Source: CAYVLI01 sp964452105 [NCBI: uncultured Nitrospinota bacterium]
GTDB lineage: Bacteria > JAUXIQ01
Reading direction: 5' to 3'
NCBI GenBank assembly: GCA_964452105.1
Contig: CAYVLI010000208.1
Span: forward strand, 1-5,372
DNA: 5,372 nt
The stretch's first letter is position 1; the number at the start of each line of letters is the position of its first letter. The translations under genes were made by a program, and so were the position numbers. The notes under the pieces are model-generated. The model ran no database searches. It worked only from the letters and a program-made list of their open reading frames with translations, and was not told the origin of the DNA. Positions 5,356 through 5,372 of this stretch are shown one piece after another.

Positions 5356-5372
5356 CTTGCCTGTGTAAAGAG

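Noticed and set aside
1-5372. CRISPR array, toxin-antitoxin pair, riboswitch or phage genes
   Set aside because: No regularly spaced repeats, no small paired ORFs with ribosome binding sites, and no long conserved leader structure were found on either strand.

Overview
The window carries four protein-coding genes and one tRNA gene, laid out as ordinary bacterial chromosome with short gaps. A tungsten-type aldehyde:ferredoxin oxidoreductase (AOR) homologue with a dedicated dicluster ferredoxin points to a strict anaerobe. An exported TPR protein ending in a LytR_C-like domain, together with the general gene style, would fit a Desulfobacterota ('Deltaproteobacteria') or similar syntrophic or metagenomic lineage. 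This taxonomic guess is weak because there is no rRNA or marker gene.

Layout. Positions 1-133 hold no gene I can support; a tract near 25-50 looks faintly like the end of an insertion element. Positions 134-209 (minus) are a complete tRNA-Ala(GGC) with encoded CCA and a likely promoter at 243-272. A strong extended -10 promoter (324-351, plus) drives a GTG-started 498-residue exported protein at 404-1900. Its order is signal peptide, degenerate PpiC/parvulin domain, about five TPRs, Pro/Lys-rich linker and LytR_C-like domain, and it ends at a hairpin terminator (1907-1936). The rest lies on the minus strand and converges on it: an 81-residue 2[4Fe-4S] ferredoxin (5251-5006), an AOR-family enzyme (5006-3120) and a family-2 SAM methyltransferase (2982-1957).

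How the genes fit together. Ferredoxin and AOR overlap by one base (TAATG) with a perfect Shine-Dalgarno for the AOR, so they are almost certainly translationally coupled and form a redox pair: W-bispterin chemistry in the AOR, electrons passed through its single [4Fe-4S] cluster to the two clusters of the ferredoxin. The methyltransferase follows after 137 bp on the same strand. That gap contains a short-loop G-quadruplex motif overlapping a GC-rich hairpin, so the gene may be co-transcribed with a structured attenuating spacer. The AOR and the methyltransferase each appear to lack residues usual for the best-known reactions of their families, so the substrate is unknown. The module could be a small specialised pathway rather than generic aldehyde detoxification; this is inference.
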